Source: Aureicoccus marinus (GTDB lineage Bacteria; Bacteroidota; Bacteroidia; Flavobacteriales; Flavobacteriaceae). Taken from it: a stretch of DNA of 64,000 nt. Shown here piece after piece: positions 38,008-45,926 of the stretch; within the stretch, counting starts at the first letter, position 1, and every line of letters begins with the position of its first letter. The notes beneath the pieces were generated by a model that saw only the letters and a program-made list of their open reading frames with translations, made no database searches and was not told the origin of the DNA. Made by a program: the position numbers and the translations under genes. Location of the stretch: assembly GCF_002954325.1 (NCBI RefSeq), contig NZ_MQVX01000001.1, positions 1,332,196 to 1,396,195 of the forward strand, read 5' to 3'.

Positions 38008-39015
38008 GTGAAAAGCAATAAAACGGTAAAAATGGGAAACAAGATGAAAGTACATTATTTGATAATGTTGGCTGTTTTTTTAGCCATTGGCTGTAAAGAC
38101 AAAACAAAAAAGATGGAAGATATGTCTACGACCAAAGATGCTAAAGAGATCAATGCAATAGGCACCTATGTAACTGAAGGATATAGCAATAGAAACGAAG
38201 GCTTTGATTGGGTTTCTGTATCTGTTACTGAGTATAAGGATGATCAATTAAATATTTCAATTCGCTCACGCGCCGATATAAAAAAACCCACCTGTACATT
38301 TGATGCTCGTGTCAAAAAAATGACCCATCCTATTTACGAAACTGTAATCAATGGACAAACCATTCAGTTTGAATTTACAAATTCTCAACTCAGAATCTCG
38401 ACAAAAGATGAAGAGGATGAATTACTCTATTTTTATTGTAATGGCGGTGGCAGTATCGGGGGTATATATGCGAAAATCAACGAAGCTTTGGATCAAAATC
38501 AAATAGACAAAACAAAGTTTAGTAAGACATTACATCTTCAGGGGGTCGGCTTTAACATATCTTCTATAAACCAAAACGATAAAAACACCTTATCCATTTT
38601 CACCTTTGGTTTAAAAGAGAGGGAGTACAATGAAACTTTACCCATTGAAGGTGAAGAAGTCATAGATGCTGAAGTAGGAGATCTAAATTCTGATGGTTCC
38701 CCAGAACTTTATATTTACACGCGGTCAGTCGGTAGCGGTAGTTATGGTCATGTTTATGCTTTTTCTGTTAACAACAAGAAATCAATGAGTCAGGTATATT
38801 TTCAACCCATAGCAGAAAATTCTGAGGTTAACCAGGGTTATATGGGGCATGATCACTTTTCACTTGTTGAGAATTACTTGGGACACCGTTTCCCCATTTA
38901 TGAAAAGGGAGATTCTAATGCCAATCCAACTGGGGGAACACGCCAGATAATGTACAAATTGGTCGAAGGGGAAGCCATGAGAAAACTAGAAATTCATAAA
39001 ATATCTGAATATTAA
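38008..39015 (+). CDS. Lipoprotein resembling PliI-type lysozyme inhibitors
   Basis: The protein starts at GTG 38008, or better at ATG 38032 or 38044 (MKVHYLIMLAVFLAIGC), where the lipobox LAIGC gives a lipoprotein. A mid part (about 45-155) is unassigned. The C-terminal ~160 residues (LQGVGFNISSINQND; AEVGDLNSDGSPELYIYTRS; GSGSYGHVYAFSVNN; YMGHDHFSLVENYLGHRFPI; NPTGGTRQIMYKLVEGEA) look like the periplasmic inhibitors of invertebrate-type lysozyme (PliI) or a related family. That assignment is from memory and unproven. If right, it would protect the cell wall against animal lysozymes in a host or grazing setting. Confidence 0.6.
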   Translation: MKSNKTVKMGNKMKVHYLIMLAVFLAIGCKDKTKKMEDMSTTKDAKEINAIGTYVTEGYSNRNEGFDWVSVSVTEYKDDQLNISIRSRADIKKPTCTFDARVKKMTHPIYETVINGQTIQFEFTNSQLRISTKDEEDELLYFYCNGGGSIGGIYAKINEALDQNQIDKTKFSKTLHLQGVGFNISSINQNDKNTLSIFTFGLKEREYNETLPIEGEEVIDAEVGDLNSDGSPELYIYTRSVGSGSYGHVYAFSVNNKKSMSQVYFQPIAENSEVNQGYMGHDHFSLVENYLGHRFPIYEKGDSNANPTGGTRQIMYKLVEGEAMRKLEIHKISEY

Positions 39016-39206
39016 AACCAATAAGAACTGATCATAGCTCACTAACAAAAAGGAACCGCCATGTCTGGAAGGCAGTGGCAGCGCAAATTCCAATAGACTG
39101 TATCTTCTGTGAAAATTGCATTCCTTAAGTTAGTCTACATAAATAGGCTTTTGCTCACACTTTTAAATGTGCATATAATCAAACGTAATCAAGTCATTTT
39201 TTAAGA

Positions 39207-40057
39207 ATGAACAGGGAAATAATTGACATCAATGACTACACTATTTTATTGGAAGAAGCTACTTCCCACAACCACTTAATTGATTCCTGTTTATTTGACG
39301 AACCGGTTATTGCCCTAGCGTTTTATGGTGCAGGCAATGTTGGTCTGAAGGTGAAGTTCAATGGCGAGACAAAAGAATTCCAGCACACCAAGGGTATGGT
39401 ACTTTCGTTTTACGCAGATCATCAAGTCGAGTTTGAGCATCATGTATCCAAACTAAAACCTTTACAATGTTTAGTAATAGCCACAACGGTTAGAAACCTC
39501 GATAAATTACCAAGAGATGAAAGTCAATTTCTAGAGAATTTTTGCACCATTTAGTACATCCAAAAGATCATTATGTTGAAGGTCCGGTCTTCCATATGAG
39601 TCCAGAAATGTTTCAAATAGTTGGTCAATTTTTCAGTAATACGTACCAAGGTGCCCTGAAGATGATGTTTTATAAAAGTCATATTTCAGCATTACTATCC
39701 CATTATTTTGGACAACTTTCTAGCCAACAAAATCAGAAACTAAATACTTCCCAGCTTCACAAAATTAATCTTGCTCAAGAAATTCTAACCTCCAATTTGG
39801 ATGACCCTCCTTCCTTGACAGAACTAGCTCAGGCTATAGGAATTAACACCAATAAACTTAAACTCGATTTTAAAGCACAATTTGGTGTTCCCGTTTTCAA
39901 GTACTTACAAAATGAACGGTTAAATAAGGCCTATGATCTTATTAAAAATGAACAAAAGACAATTCAAGAAGCAGCATGGGCAGTCGGATATGATAGTTTA
40001 GGTTCATTTTCAAATGCTTTTGAAAAAAAGTTTGGATACAGGCCTAGCCAAGTATAA
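39207..40057 (+). CDS. AraC-family transcriptional regulator, split by a one-base frameshift
   Basis: The N-terminal part (to ~112) is a cupin-like sensor (FDEPVIALAFYGAGNVGLKV). The C-terminal half has the AraC double helix-turn-helix (SLTELAQAIGINTNKLKLDF; TIQEAAWAVGYDSLGSFSNAFEKKFGYRPSQV). The first frame stops after LENFCTI at 39552-39554. Adding one T to the T5 run at 39539-39543 gives N-F-L-H-H-L-V-H-P-K-D and joins the second frame, so the whole gene is about 284 residues. Downstream membrane and AhpD-like genes on the same strand may be its targets. Confidence 0.8.
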
Positions 40058-40140
40058 AATTCTTCCCGAATAAATCATAATTCTTTTTGAATAAGCTCCT
40101 GGTAAAGAGCTGCGATAGATTTGTATCATTATTCAATACA

Positions 40141-40537
40141 ATAATGATCAATAAAATTCTATTCAGTATAGCTTGTGCTGCATTAACATGGATCCTTGGG
40201 GTTTGTTCCTACCTCTTATCATCTTCTATTACGATTCTAGAGAATTCTGGTCTGCAATCCAATATTGTGCTAGCCCTCGCGATTATACCCTGTACCTGCC
40301 TTGAAACGTATCTGTTTTTATGATAAGACCTTTATGCGACCATCAACACTGGCTCTAACATTCATAGTCGTTTCAATTGTACTGGATAGTCTTATCACAG
40401 TTCCTTTGTTTATTATTCCAAATGGCGGGAGTTATTCTCAGTTTTTTGGAGATCCCATTTTCTACACTTCGGTCGTTGAATTCTACTTCATCGTGGTCTA
40501 CTACAGAAGCTTTATAAACAGGACTAGTAGGAAATAA
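40141..40537 (+). CDS. Small four-helix membrane protein, split by a one-base frameshift
   Basis: From ATG 40144 (MINKILFSIACAALTWILG) the protein has two hydrophobic helices, then the frame shifts at the T5 run 40315-40319. Removing one T gives YLFYDKTFMRPSTLALTFIV and a second pair of helices ending at 40537. The total is about 130 residues, four transmembrane segments. It resembles DUF5367-type membrane proteins in layout, but I am not certain. It lies 86 bases after the AraC regulator and 430 bases before the DUF1772 gene. Confidence 0.5.
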
Positions 40538-40966
40538 CAGCAGTTGGTACCAGCACCTATACTCCTGGTGCTTAAAGTCAACCTGCCAAGGACATACAAT
40601 TAAATAACATAATACCAAATGGTGACACTGATTAAGGTTTTGATAGGACTCGCAGGAACACTTACTGTGAATACCATTCAGTCTTCTGGATCAATCGAGC
40701 CCACAGAGAGAACCACCTTCTGTACCTCTAATTGTAGAGACGATTATTGCTATTCAAAAGCGGTTGAAGATATAGACCCTTTCAACAAAGTCTGCCTTCT
40801 CACAGCAAAAGAAGGGCCATTTTCAGAAAAGATAAAATGATACTGCAGAAAGACCTTTACACTCAACTAGCTGTAAAAACCGAAAGTCAAATCAAAAAAA
40901 TGATCCCTGATCTCTGCAGAGGATCAAAATGTATTCAACTACCCTAAATGCAAAAAAAGAACCTTT
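40538..40966. other. 429-base spacer with a doubtful 73-codon frame
   Basis: A frame from 40619 to 40840 (MVTLIKVLIGLAGTLTVNTI) contains four Cys and a hydrophobic start, but no family is visible and codon use is not distinctive. Sequence between it and 40966 has short broken frames. This may be a decayed gene. Confidence 0.3.
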
Positions 40967-41458
40967 ATGGACTACAACATTAAAATCATCATTTTGGCGC
41001 TGAGCGTCTTACTTACAGGACTAACTGCAGGTCTTTGTTTTACCTGGTCTAATGCCGTTACACCTGGCATTGCTCGTCTAGATACTTATAGCTTTCTTAA
41101 AGCATTTCAATCCATGAACAGGGTTATCATCAATGGCAAATTCATCATTGTTTTTTTTGGACCTGTCTTTCTGCTCTTTTTAAATGCTTATCTGCACAAA
41201 ACCGATGGGCTTAGTTTTTGGCTTTTTTCAATGGCGTTCATACTCTTTTTTGTAGGTGTTGGATTGGTAACGGTCTTTGGAAATGTGCCTCTTAATAATC
41301 TATTAGAACAAACGAATCTCGATTCAATTGCAAAAACAGAATTACAAGAACTGAGAATAAAATTTGAGCAACCCTGGAACTATTGGCACACAATAAGAAC
41401 ACTTTGCTCTTTTAGTTCTTTTATTCTCTTAATTCTAGGATTAATCCCCACAAAATAA
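40967..41458 (+). CDS. DUF1772 (anthrone oxygenase-like) membrane protein
   Basis: The 163-residue protein has four hydrophobic segments. The N-terminus (LTAGLCFTWSNAVTPGIARLD) and FVGVGLVTVFGNVPLNNLLE match the DUF1772 family, whose fungal members act as anthrone oxygenases in polyketide pathways. In Bacteroidota such genes often sit with AraC regulators and NmrA-type dehydrogenases, as here. Function in this organism is unknown. Confidence 0.8.
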   Translation: MDYNIKIIILALSVLLTGLTAGLCFTWSNAVTPGIARLDTYSFLKAFQSMNRVIINGKFIIVFFGPVFLLFLNAYLHKTDGLSFWLFSMAFILFFVGVGLVTVFGNVPLNNLLEQTNLDSIAKTELQELRIKFEQPWNYWHTIRTLCSFSSFILLILGLIPTK

Positions 41459-41512
41459 AGCTTGATTCATTTCAAGTTCAAACGAAACAAGACACACCAA
41501 AAAAAAGGACTT

Positions 41513-42109
41513 ATGCCATTCTTTACACATTTGAACGAACTATCAGATATTACCGATATTACTTGGTACGATCGAAAGAGATTAGGCCCTCTAGACAAGG
41601 CCGCCGAACGAATAATGCGGGGTAAATCCAACTTCACTTATGCCCAGAAAGAACTTTTTGCGGCATACGTCTCGGGCCTTAATACTTGCAGCTTTTGTTT
41701 TGGCTCTCATGTTGCTGTAGCTAAGAACTTTGGAGTGTCTCCTAAAGTGGTAGAGGCACTTTTGGAAGAGATAGCGTCAGCACCAGTAGAAGAAAATGAG
41801 AAACCACTATTCAATTACCTTAAAAAACTGACCTTATCCGCTAGTAAATTGACTCAAAAAGACGCAGATGAGGTATACTATGCAGGTTGGAGTGAGGCTG
41901 ACCTGCAGGAAGTCATTCTCGTAGGATGTCTGTTCAATTTTTATAATCGTTTACTCGATGGGCATGGAGTTAAGGGAAATAAAGCCCTTTACAACCTTGG
42001 AGCCAATCATCTGTATAAAAAGGGATATAGCGTGCCTTGGTTCATTGGGCTTATTAAAAAATTTATCAAAAAAAGTAAGCTGAAAAAATTGAGGGAATTT
42101 CAGGCATAA
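41513..42109 (+). CDS. AhpD-like carboxymuconolactone decarboxylase-family protein
   Basis: From ATG 41513, preceded by a purine-rich AAAAAAGGAC, the protein has 198 residues; an upstream TTG at 41462 would add 17. The AhpD fold centre is LNTCSFCFGSHVAVAKNFGVS, with a CxxC pair and a following His, the peroxidase-type proton-relay motif. AhpD-type proteins reduce peroxides or act in quinone and aromatic acid metabolism. The C-terminal ~40 residues are strongly basic and hydrophobic. It lies between the DUF1772 gene and the decayed NmrA-like gene, in a cassette common in this phylum. Confidence 0.8.
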   Translation: MPFFTHLNELSDITDITWYDRKRLGPLDKAAERIMRGKSNFTYAQKELFAAYVSGLNTCSFCFGSHVAVAKNFGVSPKVVEALLEEIASAPVEENEKPLFNYLKKLTLSASKLTQKDADEVYYAGWSEADLQEVILVGCLFNFYNRLLDGHGVKGNKALYNLGANHLYKKGYSVPWFIGLIKKFIKKSKLKKLREFQA

Positions 42110-42120
42110 AGACAACTAAG

Positions 42121-42433
42121 TTGAATAAAATGATTTCGGAAAATAATTTAGTGTTAGGAGGAACAGGAAAAACCGGTCGTCGGGTAGTAGAACAGCTAAA
42201 AACGAAAGGCATAAAAGCCAGAATTGGTTCCAGACAGGCATCACCCAATTTTGACTGGAATGATAAAGAAACATGGATTAATTCCTTGAATGGTATCGCT
42301 ATCTGGAAAAGGTGAAATAGAAGCAGAAAATTGTGAGCTTATAGCGAATGATATTGAACAGATTCTCGGTAAAAAAGCAAAGTCATTTTCACAATATGCT
42401 CTTGAAACCAGTGAAACCGAAATTTGGAATTAG
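42121..42433 (+). pseudogene. Decayed NmrA-type NAD(P)H-binding protein
   Basis: The start (NNLVLGGTGKTGRRVVEQL; FDWNDKETWINSLNGI) is the Rossmann-fold N-terminus of an NmrA/HSCARG-like protein of about 280 residues. After residue ~59 the frame shifts and resumes as LSGKGEIEAENCELI, which matches the family motif that in full-length proteins lies ~30 residues later. It then jumps to DIEQILGKKAKSFSQYALET and the family's C-terminal EIWN. Two internal deletions therefore remove the middle and leave the ends. This cannot be explained by single-base read errors. Confidence 0.75.
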
Positions 42434-42857
42434 ATAATTGGTAAAATAATGCAACCATACTCACAAGCAAAAGTGGTTTGAGTGTTCACTTAAATCACTT
42501 TTTAGCATCGGGGCGGATACCCCATAGAAAAGGCTCTTAAAAAATGGAATAAACTTGAAAAACCACTATTTTATGAAAGAATTTGAACCAAAGAATGCGA
42601 GTACGAGGATTTTCTACCTAATTCGTTTCAAAACAGCTTAGTGTAGTTTAGTAAAATCCAAGGGGCGAAGTGAATTTAACTTGAAAATCGCAGAACCTAG
42701 TCAGAATCTAAAGCAGAACAATGTGAGGTCTGTAAAGACAACAAGCCCGCCGTGATTTCAAAAGTTAAAATTCTATTATTTACCATAAAGGCCCGGATTA
42801 CAACCCTAAAAAAATACGGCTTGACAGGACAATGAAAACTAAAAATAGAGTGATGTG
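42434..42857. other. 424-base spacer with no intact gene
   Basis: Only short frames interrupted by stops on both strands. It follows a pseudogene and may hold further decayed coding sequence. No terminator or repeat stands out. Confidence 0.4.
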
Positions 42858-44258
42858 ATGGAGCAAAAAAGACTTACAGCAATAGTAATTTTAGCTTGTT
42901 TACTTGGTTGCAAGCAGACGGATCCTTCAGGCACCAAAAATGATCTAGCTCTTGATGCAGAACAAATTAAAGCAATTGCGAAAGAAACGTACATTGCTCT
43001 ATTCCCGCTTGTCTATAATTATGGAACGATGTACAATCAAGTCATAAACAAAGAAGCGGAGGAGTACATAGGAGGATTTGGTGTATACAAACACTACGGA
43101 TTGTCAACTCCGAAAAATAGAGACATCCCAACACCAAATAATAATACTCCCTATTCCTGGGCATGGATTGATTTGCGGTCTGAACCTTGGATATTAACCA
43201 TGCCCCCAAGTGATGGTAACCGATATTATGTCAGTCAATGGGACGACATGTGGGGCTATGTTATTGATGCTCCAGGTTCAATTTTAGATGGTCAAAATGG
43301 AGGGGATTATCTGTTGACAACCGTGGGGTATGAAGGGCAAATTCCAAAAGGTATCAAGCGTGCTATTTATTCCGAATCCCAATTTGCAGGAACCCTAACA
43401 AGAACAGAGGTAAATGGGTTGCAGGATATACCGGCAATGAAAGCAATACAAAAAGGCTATGAATTGCAACCTCTGAGTACCTACCTTGGAATTCAGACTA
43501 AAAAAAAGGCAGAAAAAATCAATTGGATTCACTACGACAAGAGTGAATTGAATAACATCCAGTTTTTCAAATATGCCAATTTTATGCTCAATTTCACCGT
43601 ATCCAACCCAGCCGATCAAAAAATGCTGGAAAATGCTCAAAAAATAGGCGTTGAAGCAGGTAAAAAATGGCAACCGGAGAAAATGGAGCGTTATGTTGTC
43701 AATGCCATTAACTTGGGGATAAAAGAAGCTTTACAAGAAATCGAACAACAGGTAGCAATGACCTCTGATGGAAAAAAGCTCTACAATACCAGAAAAATAA
43801 TAGGTGAAGACTATCTAAACAGGACAGTAGGTGTGGTGGTCGGGCAATTTGGCAATTATCCTTCACAGGCAATGTATCCAGGTTTTCAAAAGGATAGTGA
43901 TGGAGTTTTACTCGATGGCAGCAAAAAAAATTATCAAATAACTTTTCCTGCAGGGGGGTTACCAAAAGCAGATTACTTCTGGTCCTTCACCATGTATGAT
44001 CTTCCTGATCGTTTTCTTGTTGAAAATCCAATAAATAGATACAGTATTGGTAGTCAAACAGAATCATTAAAAAAAGATAAAGACGGTTCATTAACTATTT
44101 ACTTTCAAACAGATTCTCCTGGGAAGGATAAAGAAGATAACTGGCTTCCAACACCCAATGGTCCATTCTATATTGTTCTGCGTATTTATGGTCCTGATAA
44201 GGAGCTGTTAAATAGCAACAATGATTTGCCAAAAATAATCGCAAGACCTTTAAAATAA
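42858..44258 (+). CDS. DUF1254/DUF1214 lipoprotein
   Basis: From ATG 42858 the protein has 466 residues and a lipobox (IVILACLLGC, Cys19 or so). The N-terminal DUF1254 domain (about 45-190; YGTMYNQVINKE; NNTPYSWAWIDLRSEPWIL) is followed by DUF1214 (about 330-460; YPSQAMYPGFQKDSDG; NYQITFPAGGLPKADYFWSF; NGPFYIVLRIYGPDKEL). The pair is widespread in bacteria and has no established biochemical role. It is the first of three same-strand lipoprotein genes. Confidence 0.88.
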   Translation: MEQKRLTAIVILACLLGCKQTDPSGTKNDLALDAEQIKAIAKETYIALFPLVYNYGTMYNQVINKEAEEYIGGFGVYKHYGLSTPKNRDIPTPNNNTPYSWAWIDLRSEPWILTMPPSDGNRYYVSQWDDMWGYVIDAPGSILDGQNGGDYLLTTVGYEGQIPKGIKRAIYSESQFAGTLTRTEVNGLQDIPAMKAIQKGYELQPLSTYLGIQTKKKAEKINWIHYDKSELNNIQFFKYANFMLNFTVSNPADQKMLENAQKIGVEAGKKWQPEKMERYVVNAINLGIKEALQEIEQQVAMTSDGKKLYNTRKIIGEDYLNRTVGVVVGQFGNYPSQAMYPGFQKDSDGVLLDGSKKNYQITFPAGGLPKADYFWSFTMYDLPDRFLVENPINRYSIGSQTESLKKDKDGSLTIYFQTDSPGKDKEDNWLPTPNGPFYIVLRIYGPDKELLNSNNDLPKIIARPLK

Positions 44259-44460
44259 AAGTCTTACCACCTGACAAACGCCTTAATAGGCAAATGAAAC
44301 CTCCACAATACCTTTACCTTTTTCAGAACTTAGGTAATTCGATAATTTAAAGGCCGATTTTTTAAAAGAAGAGCTAATTTTAGGTTATACAGCAACCTCC
44401 GTATCAAATCGATTCTGATCCTAAGGTTGCTAAGAGCAATCTTCATCATAAAAAACAATT

Positions 44461-45804
44461 ATGAAACCCTTTATCGCTTTGGTGCTATCAGTCTTTATTT
44501 TGTACTCATGTAGTCGTGCAACAAAGAAGAGAAAGACTCTTGATGAAAAGAATGCCTCTTTAACAATCTCAAGAGCGAAATACGAAGATCAACTGTATGG
44601 CTTTTGGTTAGGTCAATGTATAGCTAATTGGACAGGACTTATAACGGAAATGGACAAAATTGGCAATATTGGAGAAATAAAAACCGGAAAGTTTTACACC
44701 CGATCTGATTGGGGAAAACCAGATCAACCTAGTATATGGGCAGAGGGTATTCCGAGCAACCTATCACCCACAATTGATTTTGTTTTTAAAGACCCAGGTG
44801 AAGTATGGGGTGCAGATGATGATACGGATATCGAATATATGTATCAGCATCTTCACTATATAAACAAAACCAGTCTTTTAACCCCTGTACAGATACGAGA
44901 GGGATGGTTAAAACACATAAAATCGGAAGAAGAGAATTATCTATGGGTTTCTAATCAAAAAGCCTTTGATTTGATGCAGCAAGGTATTTTGCCACCCGAA
45001 ACAGGGAGTCCAGATAAGAATGAACATTTCGAAATGATCGACGCCCAATTAACAACAGAGATATTTGGTTTATTCTCACCTGGAAGACCAGATATTGCTA
45101 TCCGAATCGCGGAATTGCCAATTAAAACAACTGCTAGAAATGAAGCGGAAGACATCGCGAAGTTCTACGTAATCATGCATGCCCTGGCTTCGATAAACAC
45201 AGAGAAATCAATGACTCAAAGAATCCACTGGATGGCAAGGGAAGCGAGACAAGTGCTACCCGACAACACTTACCCTGCCCTAATGTTTGATTATTCTCTA
45301 AAGTTGTACAAATCAGGAATACCTTGGGAGCAGGCCAGAGATTCAATTTATCAAAGATATCAGGTTGAACAAAAAGACGGATATACGATAACGGATAAGA
45401 ATTTGTATTGCAATGGCTGCTTTGCAGCAGGAATAAATTATGCCGCAAGTTTAGTGAGCTTATTTTACGGTGAAGGGGACCTGAAAGAAACAATAAAGAT
45501 TGGCTCCTTAGCGGGTTGGGATGCTGACAACCCCACAGCAACCTGGGGTGGTTTACTTGGTTTTATGATGGGAAAAGAGGGTATAGAAAAGTCTTTTAAC
45601 AGACAATTTTCAAATACATTCAATATTCATAGAACCAGACAAAACTTTCCAGACAAGGGAGTAGATACTTTCGAAAAAATGGCACAAAAAGGTCTTCTTG
45701 TCTCTGATCGAATTATAAGAGAAGAAATTGAAGGAATTGTTGATTTAGAAAGCAATAGATGGATTATACCTCTAAAAGCATCTGATGGAATCAAGAGCCT
45801 GTAA
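44461..45804 (+). CDS. ADP-ribosylglycohydrolase-family lipoprotein
   Basis: The 447-residue protein begins with a lipoprotein signal (FIALVLSVFILYSC). The ADP-ribosylglycohydrolase fold is shown by YEDQLYGFWLGQCIANW, VWGADDDTDIEYMYQHL with the acidic metal cluster, and SLAGWDADNPTATWGGLLGFMMG, the second metal-binding motif. Members such as DraG and ARH3 remove ADP-ribose from proteins or nucleic acids. Those enzymes are cytoplasmic, so a lipid-anchored exported form is unusual. Other branches of this fold act on other glycosidic substrates, so ADP-ribose as substrate is an inference only. Confidence 0.85.
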   Translation: MKPFIALVLSVFILYSCSRATKKRKTLDEKNASLTISRAKYEDQLYGFWLGQCIANWTGLITEMDKIGNIGEIKTGKFYTRSDWGKPDQPSIWAEGIPSNLSPTIDFVFKDPGEVWGADDDTDIEYMYQHLHYINKTSLLTPVQIREGWLKHIKSEEENYLWVSNQKAFDLMQQGILPPETGSPDKNEHFEMIDAQLTTEIFGLFSPGRPDIAIRIAELPIKTTARNEAEDIAKFYVIMHALASINTEKSMTQRIHWMAREARQVLPDNTYPALMFDYSLKLYKSGIPWEQARDSIYQRYQVEQKDGYTITDKNLYCNGCFAAGINYAASLVSLFYGEGDLKETIKIGSLAGWDADNPTATWGGLLGFMMGKEGIEKSFNRQFSNTFNIHRTRQNFPDKGVDTFEKMAQKGLLVSDRIIREEIEGIVDLESNRWIIPLKASDGIKSL

Positions 45805-45926
45805 ATGAGTACCCTATACGATTTTTCACTATATTGAAATATTGTTGGAATGCTCGCTTATTTCATGTATTTATTATTCAATTGGATTATGCATAAACTA
45901 GTGAAAAAATACAATTACTCAATTCT

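Noticed and set aside
40619..40840. 73-codon frame with four Cys
   Set aside because: Hydrophobic start but no family and interrupted surroundings; reported only as spacer content.
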